This document shows, one piece after another, positions 30,059 through 39,746 of a stretch of DNA of 64,000 nt (position 1 is its first letter; every line of letters begins with the position of its first letter). Source of the stretch: Rhynchopus sp. YZ270_cl-10 (lineage: Eukaryota > Euglenozoa > Diplonemea > Diplonemida > Diplonemidae); NCBI GenBank assembly GCA_964035575.1, contig OZ037897.1:558001-622000 (forward strand), given 5' to 3'. Under the pieces are notes generated by a model. The model searched no databases. It saw only the letters and a program-made list of their open reading frames with translations, and was not told the DNA's origin. The position numbers and the translations under genes were made by a program.

Positions 30059-30408
30059 GGCAATATTTCCCTCTTCCCACTTTGCAACCCTTCCCGCCAA
30101 TTCTCATTCTAATCTAATATAAAAAATGCTATCATTGATAGGATGGCTGAAGGAAGGGTGATTCGCACTTCTTGCGTACATTGTGCATCCCCCCCATTCA
30201 GTCACACCAATCATGTAAGTGGTGCCGTTTTGTCACAATAAAGTGAAGTTTTGAAAACGTGCAGACACCCCTTTGGAATGAAAAGAAAAAAAATACAAAA
30301 ATCTTTTTACAAACCGTCTTAATTTATAATCACATTGCAAAAAAAAGGAAAACAACAACAGACCAAACACACTAGGTTTCCACAATGAAAATGTTGTAAC
30401 AAAAAAAA

Positions 30409-30495
30409 TTACCTTGAAATACCAGAACCCTCCAGTGAACACTGTACCTTGGTATGACCAGGTGCACCGTGGGGTGGACCCTCCAACCATGCAGT
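30409..30495 (+). repeat. Family A repeat
   Basis: CTTGAAATACCAGAACCCTC, CAGTGAACACTGTACC and GTGGGGTGGACC, with several substitutions in the core. Confidence 0.65.
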
Positions 30496-30730
30496 GTGAT
30501 ATCATGATTTAAAGACTCAAGAAAAGCACGTATCCTGGAATACAACACTGGGCGTAAATCCAATGAGCGCAGGGGCGCCAACGGAACGAGAAGAAAAAAA
30601 GGCCCCTCACTATACTTTATTCAATTATAATTACATTTTCTGCACCTTTCCCCCCTTTTTTTCTACTAAGATACCACTCCTCATTATCAAGAACCCCCTT
30701 TTTTTTCTCCGCATCTCCTTTTTTTCTCCT

Positions 30731-30784
30731 CTGAAAACTCGGTTGTATTAGTGTAGACACCCGAGGATGAACTCCACTATACTA
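30731..30784 (+). repeat. Family E repeat
   Basis: GAAAACTCGGTTGTATTAG, TGTAGACACCCGAGGATGAA and CTCCACTATA. This is the cleanest copy of the family. Confidence 0.75.
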
Positions 30785-30896
30785 TTTTTTTTCATTCCAT
30801 CACCCGATCCGACTGGTTCTGTACACAAAAAAGAGTCACAAAAAGCCTAACTCTTTTTTCCTCCATCCTACAATTCCACTTCGTTTAAAAATCACA

Positions 30897-31976
30897 CTAC
30901 AAGCCATATGGAGGAGGAACCACCCCTACCGCTAGTTTCGCTGTGTCAACTGGGGGAGGTGGTGACATCCTTGTTGCACGTGGAGGAGACATATCCTCAA
31001 AATTGGGCACCCCCGTCTGCAGAGAGAGGGGCCACTTCAGCCCTGTGGTGCTAAAGGCGGAGATCTTGTCTGCACCACCCCCAGCCGCATCGAAGCCTGC
31101 AGAGAGCAATGGACGTTCCGACGGGGCCGGGCCTGTCGAAGACCCGAAGGTGATATCATCGTCGAAAGACAGCGCCGCACCTCCTCCCCCTCCTCCTCCT
31201 CCTCCACCTACCCCTACTAAATGATCCGATTCATCGCACGCAAGAGAGAACCTGCGTAGCGCTTCGTCGTACAGCTTCCATGAGGCGGCCACGACAGACG
31301 AAGGGCTTCCTATCGTGTCATCAGCTTCCCCTGCAGACTCCTCAAACGCAGGGGGTACGGTGCGCTTAGGAGAAGAGTGGGAATGGGAATGAGAATGCGT
31401 TTTTCGGGTAGGTTGATGTATGGGTTCCACTTCCTCCCCAAAGGACATTTCATTGATATCCAACGCAACCGGTTCGAAATCTAATACCCCTCTTGGAGAC
31501 TCCTCTTTAAAAGAGTACTGCGGCAGCGCACTGCTCCGTTTGACTGGTGGAGAGGTGATAGGGGTGTCCTGCGGGAAGCTCTCCCTCTCTGGAGGAGATG
31601 GAGGACGTTGCGCTGTACGACGTGGTTTTGAAGCAAATGAATGCGGGGCCGTATGGGCTACATCATACGGGCGTGGTATCGAGGTCGTTGTGGTGGTACT
31701 ACCTGATGCATAGCGTGGAGGCGATACACTCCCCCTAGCTCTAATTCTCGGATACGCCGGCAACCCACTAGGACACATCAACCACGACCGCACCCGTTTC
31801 CCCCCATCTCTCTTCCAATACCCAGGTACCCTATCACCGATATCATCCATCCTGTTTGCAATCTGTAACACCAAGGCCTCGACAGGTCGTCTCGAAGCAC
31901 CAAGCTGTCTGAAACTCCCCTGTACCGCACGCAGTACAGCGATCTCTCGGGGAAACAAGCTTGTCGTTTCGTCCAT
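30897..31976 (-). CDS. Low-complexity Ser/Pro-rich protein of unknown function
   Basis: 359 residues from the ATG at 31976, with an intact frame. The first 60 residues (LFPREIAVLRAVQGSFRQL and onward) look folded and helical. The remainder is Pro/Ser/Thr-rich and probably disordered, with a HSHSHSHS run near residue 195 and a run of about ten glycines near 260. A short helical block (VVAASWKLYDEALRRFSLAC) precedes the Gly run. I see no known domain. The next upstream gene is the WDR49-type protein on the same strand, but no functional link can be read from the sequence. Confidence 0.75.
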   Translation of the reverse strand: MDETTSLFPREIAVLRAVQGSFRQLGASRRPVEALVLQIANRMDDIGDRVPGYWKRDGGKRVRSWLMCPSGLPAYPRIRARGSVSPPRYASGSTTTTTSIPRPYDVAHTAPHSFASKPRRTAQRPPSPPERESFPQDTPITSPPVKRSSALPQYSFKEESPRGVLDFEPVALDINEMSFGEEVEPIHQPTRKTHSHSHSHSSPKRTVPPAFEESAGEADDTIGSPSSVVAASWKLYDEALRRFSLACDESDHLVGVGGGGGGGGGGAALSFDDDITFGSSTGPAPSERPLLSAGFDAAGGGADKISAFSTTGLKWPLSLQTGVPNFEDMSPPRATRMSPPPPVDTAKLAVGVVPPPYGL

Positions 31977-32139
31977 TGAAAATAGAGAAGGAAAAAAAAA
32001 ACCCTTTGTAGGTTTTGATGGGGTAACCCAGGGGAGGGAAAAAGGGGGGGGGGGGGGGGGGGGGGGGGTTTTGCTCCCTGTGAAGGTGGTTTGAAATGAA
32101 TGGGGTATTTCCTGTAGGAGATAGTGGTGGGGTGGTGGT

Positions 32140-32299
32140 TAATGGTGGCAGTATTGTGATGGGAGCCCATTGGAATACGCAAAATACATCAAAATACACG
32201 TGTATTTTGATGTGTTTTGATGTATTTTGATGTGTTTTGATGTATTTTGATGTATGTTGCGTATTCCAATGGGCTCCCATCACAATACTGCCACCATTA
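32140..32299. mobile_element. Palindromic MITE, 160 bp
   Basis: About 55 bp at each end match in inverted orientation: ATGGTGGCAGTATTGTGATG through GCCCATTGGAATACGCAA. TA flanks both sides, as for Tc1/mariner-type insertions. The centre is an array of TGATGTGTTT and TGATGTATTT units that can also pair. The whole piece can fold into one hairpin. Confidence 0.8.
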
Positions 32300-32576
32300 G
32301 GGGGTTGGTGGGAAGGGTACAAAAATAAAATAATTGAGGAGGGTGAGAAAATACCTTTTCAAAGCAAATAATATAAAAAAAAAGGTTGAAATATGACCGC
32401 AAAAGAAAGAAAGTGAAGTTTAACACAATGACAAGACTTCTTCCTTGTCTGCCCCTCCCCCATCCCCTCCCCGCTCATTTTTTTTTTCGCAAAAATAGGT
32501 TTCCCTCTGATAAGAGCTCTTCCTTTTGTTCGCTTCCCTTTTTCTCGCAACACAGAAGTGATGCTCCACAAAAAAA

Positions 32577-32660
32577 GTTGACTTGAAATACAAAAGCCCT
32601 CTCGTGAACACAGTGTACCCTTGATACAAATGACCGGCTTTACTGGGACCGTTTCGAGGT
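32577..32660 (+). repeat. Family A repeat
   Basis: GTTGACTTGAAATACAAAAG, CCCTCTCGTGAACAC and GTACCCTTGATAC, then ATGACCGGCTTTAC. Confidence 0.75.
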
Positions 32661-32793
32661 TTAAATCTGAAAAAAAAGGGTAGCGTTGATGAGTGCAAAA
32701 CGCACTCTCTGGTGGACACAACCACTCCACGAGTTATACGTTATACGAACTCCCCCGGAGTGATAAAAGCACAAATACCCTGCAAACATAATT

Positions 32794-32853
32794 ATTTCAT
32801 ATACTAACCATTCTACTGAATAGAAGGTCTTATAGGGTGCACTAAATGTACCC
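32794..32853 (+). repeat. Family C repeat with both hairpins
   Basis: Hairpin 1 is TTCTA-CTGAA-TAGAA; hairpin 2 is GGGTGCA-CTAAA-TGTACCC. The linker differs from the 8999 copy. Confidence 0.85.
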
Positions 32854-32870
32854 AATAACAAAAGGCCCAA

Positions 32871-35800
32871 CTATTTCCTCCCTTCCGCCTTTCGTGACTT
32901 TCTCTGGCAAAGCTGTTGCATAGGAGGTGACCAAATCGTATTGGGGTGCGCAACCTTATGAAACCCTGGTCTTCCTTTAAGCGGCAACAACCCTACTGCA
33001 CGTGTCACCCAATCCTTTGGATGGATTTGCTTCTGCTGTTGAATTGCTCGCGACATTTCTGATGTCACCGGCTCTCCATTTGGGTCAATCCTTGCATGAG
33101 ACATCGACATTGACCCTGCTCCCAATGCCTCCCCTTCTTTCTCTTTGCGTTCTTCGACTACCCCATCGGAAGTGGGGATTGGCTCTGAGAGTGCTGGAAT
33201 CCATTCTTGCTCCTCAGCATGCGTTGACACACCCGATGCTGGCGTTACATTGCCTAATCCTGAATCTTTTGTAGGGTTTTGGCTTCGGAGGATACAGCGT
33301 GCGGTTACTCTGAGAGGGGCTAGTCTGTACGTCGCGCGATTCGTGTTGAAGACGTTGGGTGATGCACCCGACGGAGTTTCCTTGAGATGCATCTGCTCGC
33401 CTTCCTCCTTACGTAAGCGAGGGTGTCGATACTTCTTCTGCTTCTGCTGAGACCCCAAGGTAACACAACTAAACCCATCCCCGGTGTTCCCCTCCCACCC
33501 TGCCTCCTCTGCCGCACAATGCAATAAATCCCCCAACGCTGTGCTAGGTGGCGCAAACGCAACACTTCGTTTCTCCTCTGTATCGGTTCGCGCTGAAACT
33601 GGCATTGGTTTGTTCATCTCTTTTGGTCTCGTTTCATGTCTTTTGGTCGGCGATGCAACAGGGCTTTTTCGTGAAGGAGGAGGAAGATGAAGGGTATGCT
33701 CATTTAACCATGTACTCGGCATCCCTAGACTCCACTGTTTTCGCCCAAATTGACCAACCAACCGTCCATCTAATGTATGCAATGTTACTAATAAGTCTGC
33801 ACCGCAGGTTGCAATATAACCTTCGTTCCAAGCAAGGCGCTGTCCTGAAGCGAGAGAAGGGAACCCAACGAGGGCTGCGGAAATTATATTCCCAGTGTGC
33901 ACAGCGAAGGCTGCGCGGAGGAGGCATTCCCCGCATTGTTCTTGAGGGAGGCTTTGGTTTTGGTGGTGGTGCAGTTCTTCTTCGCGGGTAGCGGCTTTGA
34001 CCGTGGAAACATCGAAGATATATGCCGTACCCACATCATCACATACAGCAAGGATGTCACACAATGGGTTTGTCTCAATAAGCATGAAACACCCCATCTT
34101 ACTGAGGTTTGCCTTATAGGAGAAGAGCAGCTGTTGGGTACGTACACTCCAAAAATCTATTCTAGTCGCCCCAGCGACCGTCGCAATCACACCGCTAGTA
34201 TGCAGCCAGACCAACCCATCGACCCCCTTTCTGCTGTCCTTCTTTGCACCGTTTTTCGGCGATCCCACCAGCTTTGTAAGGATTTCTTCATCCGACCCTT
34301 CGCTTCCAGTTGAACTATCACCACAGTGATATACATTCCCTGGGTCATGCCGGAGGTTGGGGGACAATAGGGCATGACTATTTTCGAGGATTACTTCTTC
34401 TTGCGCTTCTTCGATTACCTCCGGTGAGGTTACAAAGGTTTTTGCGATGGAAGGACAACGAGAATGCCCTGCAGGAGATTGGCTGAAATGTGTGGGGCTG
34501 GCGGTGCGGGTTTTGCTAAACACGGCGACCTCGATGGCAAGAAAGACGTTGAAAAGGACTAAGGTGCCGTCCTGCGTGCCTACGATAACGAGAGGTGTTT
34601 TGAGGGTAGGGTTCGAAGCTAGCGTGGCGATGTGACCATAGGAACATCGCAGACTGTGTTGTTTCCGTTCTTCCTTTGCATCGCCGTCGGACGCTATGTA
34701 TAACATACACCCTGTTGTTGCAACTACATAGCGATATCCACTCGCAACAATCACATCGTCCGTTAACTTTGCACAGTGCAAGACATGAGACACTGCAGAG
34801 CCTTCGACTATCGGAATTGCTTTGATTTCCTGTCCATTTGCGTAGTTAAATGCGCGAAGCACTCCATTGCTGTCACCGATGAATACCCTGCGCTGGTAGG
34901 CATCAAAACAAGCGCAGGTTGGATGGGGCCGGTCGCTGAAGGTCCCAGAGTTGCCGAGGAAGGAGAAGAGGAAGTCACGTTCCCCTGTGGAGCTGTTCCA
35001 GACCTGGACACAGCCGCCGTGGTCGATGGTGACGACCTGGCCAAAGCATTCCGTATAGAGGACAGCAACGAGAGTTTCGGTGTGTCCTTTATAGTCTGCC
35101 GTGAACTTTGGGATGCTTCTGCGGATTGGCCACGCCTGTACTCGAGTCCCTGCAGCCACAATGCGGTTGAGTTTCATGTCGTAGGTCAAGGCAGTGTATC
35201 CTTTGTCCACAGGAGATGCTGCGTCGGATTCATCAATAAAGCTTTGGAACAGCTTTAAGGTACGCAGATCCCAGACCTTTACGCATTTATCGGTTGACAT
35301 AGAAATAAGCTGGTGGTCGATGGGGTTGAACGTTACCCCCACTACATTTGTTAAATGCCCTGTCAACGTTGCCAATGGAGTGCTTATAAAAGGATTCCAC
35401 AGATTAATCTCCCTCTCTGGCCCCGAGGATACCAAAAGCTTTGAATCACGGTTCCAATCAATGCAGCAAACTGCGTGTTTATTATACCCTGCACCTATCG
35501 TCTCAAGAATTGAATTGCTTTCTACATCGATCAACCGCAGCGTTTTATCCCATGACCCAGTAATCACCGTGAGGCCTTGTAGATGAGGGATGTGCACGAC
35601 TCCTGTTATGGTTCCGGTGTGCGCGTTTACCTTCTGTACAGGGGTTAAGGAGGGGGGCTGTTGGCGGAGGAGGGGATAGGCAAAGAGCTGCCCACTGTTG
35701 AGCCCTGTCAAGAGAAATTCTTTGTCGCCAACAGGCACCGTGGTCATTGCGTAGGCGGGCTCCTCCATGTGGAGCAGTGCGATGGTTTCCACCTTCTGCA

Positions 35801-36617
35801 CCCCCACCCCTGCCTCCTCTGCCGCAGCCTTTGCCTTTTCAGCGTCACCGACACTGCCACCTTCGCCTTTCAACTCATTGACAAGCTTGCGACCAACGTA
35901 CCGTTTTACATGCTGGTTCCTGCTGTTGTACATATTAATTGTTTTGTCGACAGTCGCAACGTATGTATTGTGGTTCGCATTGCCAAAGCAGAGGTCGGTT
36001 GCCATGACCGGAGTGTTTGCGCGGACATTGGCGAGAGAGAGGTTGTTATTTATTGTATGGGTTTGCTTCAATGAGGACGGTGTCCAAACCTTTACTATAC
36101 CGTCTACAGAGACAGACCAGTAGGACCCGGTTCTTTCATTGACTTTGACGCAGCAGACTGGTTGTTTGTGGTGGCGGTTGACGCGAGCTTCAGCTTGGAG
36201 AGTTCCCTGAACGTATTCACGAGAGCGTGGGTTGTCTATTGTTCCGTGGTGTTGATAGAGTAGGTGAGAAGAGAATTCGTCCCAATCTACAGAGCCATTT
36301 GCATTCGCGTCGACCCGCATAAACCAGAGTCGGAGGTCTTCAGGGCGGAGGTCCTCTCCCATAACATTGCCAAATGCTTTGATAAACTCCTCCTCGTCCA
36401 GCTCCTGTCCAGGATGGTCCTTAAAGATCTGCTCCAACTGCAGCAGCTGTCCCGGTGCGACAAAGTCCTCCATCGACATCTTTCCCTTCAGTTTGGACCG
36501 CACCTTGACCGCCATCCGTGCCTTGTCTATCCATTCGGCAGAGTTCTCCCCGCTTGCAGTGCTGCCGCGGGGTTTCATGTCCTTTGCGGTCTGCATGGTG
36601 GGTTTATCCTCACTCAT
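32871..36617 (-). CDS. EF-hand and WD40-repeat protein (WDR49/WDR64 type), probably flagellar
   Basis: 1248 residues from the ATG at 36617 (MSEDKPTMQTAK). The frame is open further upstream, but that part is a family-A repeat and 5' leader. A pair of EF-hand segments lies at about residues 55-115; the second has a canonical calcium loop, DANANGSVDWDE. A long series of WD40 repeats follows, with typical pieces such as VITGSWDKTLRLIDV, DHQLISMSTDKCVKVWDL and GVIATVAGATRIDFWSV. The Ser/Pro-rich C-terminal third (from about 950) contains a few more blades and disordered stretches. EF-hand plus many WD repeats in one chain is the layout of WDR49/WDR64/WDR95-type proteins, which are linked to cilia and flagella. 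A tract ending CTTCTCTCTACAG lies about 88 bases upstream of the ATG. Confidence 0.88.
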   Translation of the reverse strand: MSEDKPTMQTAKDMKPRGSTASGENSAEWIDKARMAVKVRSKLKGKMSMEDFVAPGQLLQLEQIFKDHPGQELDEEEFIKAFGNVMGEDLRPEDLRLWFMRVDANANGSVDWDEFSSHLLYQHHGTIDNPRSREYVQGTLQAEARVNRHHKQPVCCVKVNERTGSYWSVSVDGIVKVWTPSSLKQTHTINNNLSLANVRANTPVMATDLCFGNANHNTYVATVDKTINMYNSRNQHVKRYVGRKLVNELKGEGGSVGDAEKAKAAAEEAGVGVQKVETIALLHMEEPAYAMTTVPVGDKEFLLTGLNSGQLFAYPLLRQQPPSLTPVQKVNAHTGTITGVVHIPHLQGLTVITGSWDKTLRLIDVESNSILETIGAGYNKHAVCCIDWNRDSKLLVSSGPEREINLWNPFISTPLATLTGHLTNVVGVTFNPIDHQLISMSTDKCVKVWDLRTLKLFQSFIDESDAASPVDKGYTALTYDMKLNRIVAAGTRVQAWPIRRSIPKFTADYKGHTETLVAVLYTECFGQVVTIDHGGCVQVWNSSTGERDFLFSFLGNSGTFSDRPHPTCACFDAYQRRVFIGDSNGVLRAFNYANGQEIKAIPIVEGSAVSHVLHCAKLTDDVIVASGYRYVVATTGCMLYIASDGDAKEERKQHSLRCSYGHIATLASNPTLKTPLVIVGTQDGTLVLFNVFLAIEVAVFSKTRTASPTHFSQSPAGHSRCPSIAKTFVTSPEVIEEAQEEVILENSHALLSPNLRHDPGNVYHCGDSSTGSEGSDEEILTKLVGSPKNGAKKDSRKGVDGLVWLHTSGVIATVAGATRIDFWSVRTQQLLFSYKANLSKMGCFMLIETNPLCDILAVCDDVGTAYIFDVSTVKAATREEELHHHQNQSLPQEQCGECLLRAAFAVHTGNIISAALVGFPSLASGQRLAWNEGYIATCGADLLVTLHTLDGRLVGQFGRKQWSLGMPSTWLNEHTLHLPPPSRKSPVASPTKRHETRPKEMNKPMPVSARTDTEEKRSVAFAPPSTALGDLLHCAAEEAGWEGNTGDGFSCVTLGSQQKQKKYRHPRLRKEEGEQMHLKETPSGASPNVFNTNRATYRLAPLRVTARCILRSQNPTKDSGLGNVTPASGVSTHAEEQEWIPALSEPIPTSDGVVEERKEKEGEALGAGSMSMSHARIDPNGEPVTSEMSRAIQQQKQIHPKDWVTRAVGLLPLKGRPGFHKVAHPNTIWSPPMQQLCQRKSRKAEGRK

Positions 36618-36704
36618 TGTAGAGGGAAGAGAGAGAGAGAGAGAAGAGTGTGAACAGATTTGGTTTACACCATTTTTTTTTTTTCTCTTTTCCAGTGAGG
36701 TTTT

Positions 36705-36724
36705 CTGTAGAGAGAAGGGGGTGG
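36705..36724 (-). promoter_or_regulatory. Probable splice acceptor upstream of the WDR49-type gene
   Basis: On the minus strand, CCACCCCCTTCTCTCTACAG ends about 88 bases before the chosen ATG. Confidence 0.5.
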
Positions 36725-36751
36725 TTGGTTGGCTGTTGGTGACAGAAAAAA

Positions 36752-36873
36752 GTTGACTTGAAATACAAAGCCTTCTCGTGAAACAGTGTACCTTAGGTAC
36801 ATGATTGGTGCACCGCGTGGGGTGGACCCCCCTAACCATGCAGTCCTACATCCATTTCGTGGTTTACATCTGA
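36752..36873 (+). repeat. Family A repeat
   Basis: A long copy: GTTGACTTGAAATACAAAGC, CTTCTCGTGAAACAG, GTACCTTAGGTAC and GTGGGGTGGACC, ending at a TCTGATA. It lies between the WDR49-type and DNALI1 genes, in the 36618-37045 spacer. Confidence 0.8.
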
Positions 36874-37045
36874 TAGGAAAAAAAAGCGAAGGGGGAAGAG
36901 GGAAAAGAGGTCTTTTTAACCATTATGAAGGGGGGCAAAAAATCAGAACAATCCCCTTTCTCTCCCACCTTAAAAAAAAAATACTGATTTTCATTGTGGA
37001 AACAATGAATATTCCTTTTATTTATTTTCAAAAAAAATAATTTTT

Positions 37046-37906
37046 TTATCCAGACGCCGCTGCAGTCAACCTTTTCAACTCATTGTTCAGCTGCACATTC
37101 CCCTTTTTGATAAACCGCATCTCCTCTTCGTGTTGCGCTTCTTGCAGCTTCTGTCTGTCTTCAATGATTTTTTTTGTTTTCCCTAACTTCGCAGCTAAGG
37201 CTTGCACACGCTTCTGTTGAATCTGCACCTCATATTCTAAGCCCACATGCTCCTTCTCTATCTCTCTTTGTATATTCCGCCTCATCACTTTACGCATACC
37301 CAACGAAGATGCTGTGTCAATCAAGGATTTATACCCAGCAATTGTTGTGTCAATCTCGTCTCGCACCCGAGAGAGCAGCAGACCCCTCTCTGGACATGTT
37401 GTGGTGACCTGCCGGATGATCTCATCGAAGCATTGGCTGTAGACATCCTGCCTCTGCTGGCATACCCCTTCATGCCGCGCGCTCCTCAGCCGCAGACGCA
37501 GTTCCAGCTGCTCCTGGAGGGCGATGACCTCAAGGTTCGTTCCCGGCTCGGAAGAGACCTCCTTGGCATATCCAGGTACCTCCGTAGAAGGGATTTGAGG
37601 GAATAACAGGGCAAGCACGTCCTCCGCAGCAAGAATCTCCTTTGGTCTCGCGCGACTCCCATCCATTGGCACCAAATCGCGGTCCAGCGAAGCGTGCTCC
37701 GCTTTGCCAGGAGAGGTCGGTGAAGCACAGCGAGGCGACCCTGCAGCACTCCGTGTAGGCGACCGCACGGAGGTTGGCAGCAACGGGGTGAGGGTCTCAG
37801 AATAGCGGACGAGAGAGTGTGATAGGTCGCTGATGGTGATGTCGCCTTCTGCTCCACCGGCAGCAGGGTGCGTAGGAGAGGCTGGGGTTGGCGAAGGGGA
37901 TGCCAT
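37046..37906 (-). CDS. DNALI1: Axonemal dynein light intermediate chain p28
   Basis: 286 residues from the ATG at 37906 (MASPSPTPASP). The longer open frame upstream is repeat K plus leader. Family signatures are strong: VIALQEQLELRLRLRSARHEGVC, with its last residues continuing into RQDVYSQCFDEIIRQVT, then CPERGLLLSRVRDEI and GMRKVMRRNIQREIEKEH. A C-terminal coiled coil follows, ending EEEMRFIKKGNVQLNNELK. p28 binds the heavy chains of single-headed inner-arm dyneins in the axoneme, so the organism builds motile flagella. The Ser/Pro-rich N-terminus (residues 1-80) is longer than usual and looks disordered. Family assignment is firm. Confidence 0.95.
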   Translation of the reverse strand: MASPSPTPASPTHPAAGGAEGDITISDLSHSLVRYSETLTPLLPTSVRSPTRSAAGSPRCASPTSPGKAEHASLDRDLVPMDGSRARPKEILAAEDVLALLFPQIPSTEVPGYAKEVSSEPGTNLEVIALQEQLELRLRLRSARHEGVCQQRQDVYSQCFDEIIRQVTTTCPERGLLLSRVRDEIDTTIAGYKSLIDTASSLGMRKVMRRNIQREIEKEHVGLEYEVQIQQKRVQALAAKLGKTKKIIEDRQKLQEAQHEEEMRFIKKGNVQLNNELKRLTAAASG

Positions 37907-37956
37907 ATTGTGTAATGTGTTCCCTTTTCCCTTGCAATCTGTCAAATTTTTTGTTT

Positions 37957-38070
37957 GTGCGTAAAGTGTGTAATAAATATTCTGTGGTGATATTTTTATT
38001 ACTGCAATACGCTCCCACTGACTACCTGGCAGTGAAGAGCCTCTTTGGCCTCTTTGAGGCCAAAAAATTG
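37957..38070 (+). repeat. Family K repeat (tRNA-related SINE-like)
   Basis: GCGTAAAGTGTGTAATAAAT, ATTACTGCAATACGCTCCC and ACTGACTACCTGGC. On the minus strand, GGTAGTCAGTTGGGAGCG resembles a tRNA D-arm and A box. The second copy is at 38634. Confidence 0.6.
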
Positions 38071-38168
38071 CCACAAAGATGAATATGAGGATGTAGGAGA
38101 GCGTGGATATAAGGCAATTAAAATGATTAAGATATTCTTTTCAATCGAAGAATTTTAAAAAAAAAAGG

Positions 38169-38290
38169 TTGAGTTGCAATACAAAGCCCTCTCGTGAACA
38201 GTGTACCTTTGGTATGACCGGCTTGTACCGTGGGGTGGACCCAACCAATGCAGTCCTACAAATCCATTTCGTGGGGGTACATCTGATATA
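38169..38290 (+). repeat. Family A repeat, long copy
   Basis: GAGTTGCAATACAAAGCCCT, CTCGTGAACAGTGTACC, GTACCGTGGGGTGGACCC and CCATTTCGTGGGGGTAC. Confidence 0.8.
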
Positions 38291-38633
38291 TGCTACTCCC
38301 GCTTCCACTCATCAGATGAATGGGGATCATTGCGAACACAAGGTAATTAGGCTTGTGTGATGTAGGGTCGGTTGGGGTCCTCTAAAAAGGAGGGGGGAGA
38401 TGACGGAAAGTTAAAAGGGGATAGTCGAGGCATTTTTTTTTAAATATATTGTAGTGACATTCGTCGTCAAAGAAAGGGAAAAAAGGGGGGCAGGTTTCGT
38501 TGTACTGAAGTGTTTTATTCTTTTTTTTGTTAGCGTCTCGTTCTGAATAATTTTTTTTAAACATAAAAGGTTCGTTGGTATCGTTATTTTCGCATCATAG
38601 CATCATAAAAAACCCCCCAAAAACTTTTGTTCG

Positions 38634-38815
38634 CGCGTAAAGTGTGTAATAAATATTCTGTAGTGTGATTCAGGGGGGGTACAGACAACCCACGGGGGGA
38701 ACCACGGAGAATCGGTTTGGTGATCACACCACTGTGGTAATATTTTTTATTACTGCAATACGCTCCCAACTGACTACCTGGCCAAGAGGAAACCTCTTTG
38801 AGACCAAAAAAACAA
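38634..38815 (+). repeat. Family K repeat split by a small insertion
   Basis: It matches 37957-38070, except that about 80 bp interrupt it at CTGT. The inserted piece starts AGTGTGATTC, ends GATCACACCA, and is followed by a second CTGT. This looks like a tiny MITE with a 4-bp duplication. Confidence 0.65.
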
Positions 38816-38921
38816 CGTCTAAAACTCATTTACCCATTCTTTCTGTGGGGTTTAGAAAACACATTTGTAGGATGAACCTAAGCCTCTCTCTTGTACTAAA
38901 GAGCCTCCAAAAAGAATCTGG

Positions 38922-39340
38922 GGATGTTCACACGACGACCTAGTTATGCCCCGAAGCTGAGGTACAACAAGATAGGTAACTACGTTACATTTATAAGTAG
39001 CTACATAACAAGGGTTACCTTATTATATAACCACCCCACCAGAGCCCTACAATTTAGCTAGACCCCTAAACAAGGGGTTCAAGTATGGAAGTACATTGCA
39101 TTGTTAAGCTAAACATTATGCGAGCGTATGAATCGATGCATTGATGGAACTCTGTACTGTCTGTGTACCTATGTCAGTGTCCCCCCCCGAAGGAACCCTC
39201 CTTTCCGAGCATTCTTACACAACTAAGGGTCTAGTTGATATCAACTAGACCTCTTTAATTGCCATCACTTTTTTCTTGCTTGCTATAAGGGTCGGTAGTA
39301 CTATTTTTGGGCATAACTAGGTCGTCGTGTGGTGACATCC
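38922..39340. mobile_element. 419-bp element with inverted ends
   Basis: The left end GGATGTTCACACGACGACCT and the right end AGGTCGTCGTGTGGTGACAT are inverted partners, extending through AGTTATGCCC/GGGCATAACT. Inside, GTCTAGTTGATATCAACTAGAC is palindromic apart from flank length. No coding frame is evident. Its ends resemble those of the hairpin element at 60068-60285. Confidence 0.7.
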
Positions 39341-39540
39341 TCCTGAGTGTAGGTTGGTTTCTCCTGACACCTCTAAGTGTTGTTACCTCTCATTTTTGCA
39401 CATAGGACATATCAGGAGGATACGTCAGAACCTTCATGAGCTGTTCTTTCATAAAGTATATCTACAGTAAGTGCCTCTTCAGGCCTCAATTTTTTTTCTT
39501 TGTTTGAGCTATAGACGGGCGAGACCTGCCTTTTTATGCC

Positions 39541-39590
39541 CTTTTTTTTTTTTGAAAGCTTCGTTTGTATTACCCGAGAATGGAAAAGAG
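39541..39590 (+). repeat. Family E repeat, short
   Basis: A T-run, then GAAAGCTTCGTTTGTATTAC and CCGAGAATGG. Confidence 0.55.
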
Positions 39591-39688
39591 TAGTTGAAAA
39601 GTGTGCTAACACGCATTTCAGTCGAGCTCATGCAAAATGGGTGGGAGACAGTGGGTGTTCCGAACCGTAAGAAAATGAAAAGATGAAA

Positions 39689-39746
39689 TATTTCACGTTC
39701 TATTCTACTAAATAGAAGGTATAATAAGGGTGCACTAAATGTACCA
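39689..39746 (+). repeat. Family C repeat
   Basis: ATTTCACGTTCTATTCTACT, AAATAGAAGGTATAAT and GGGTGCACTAAATGTACC. Confidence 0.8.

Larger units (their letters stand above)
27141..30896. other. Spacer with a mariner transposon, a MITE and short repeats
   Basis: Apart from the transposase gene there is no convincing coding sequence. It contains family B (27243), the DD37E transposon (27684-29085), family E (29112 and 30731), an inverted family I (29345), a 520-bp MITE (29539-30058) and family A (30409). Between 27520 and 27600 a short inverted repeat surrounds TTTCACCGTTG and CAACGGTGAAA. Confidence 0.7.
31977..32870. other. Spacer with a G-run, palindromic MITE and repeats A and C
   Basis: It holds a run of 25 G at 32044-32068 (C in the gene's sense strand), the palindromic element at 32140-32299, family A at 32577 and family C at 32794. 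No gene is visible. Confidence 0.75.

Noticed and set aside
36618-36839. A 74-residue N-terminal extension of the WDR49-type protein
   Set aside because: It translates a family A repeat and the probable splice acceptor; MSEDK at 36617 is the better start.
37907-38074. A 56-residue N-terminal extension of DNALI1
   Set aside because: It translates a family K repeat.
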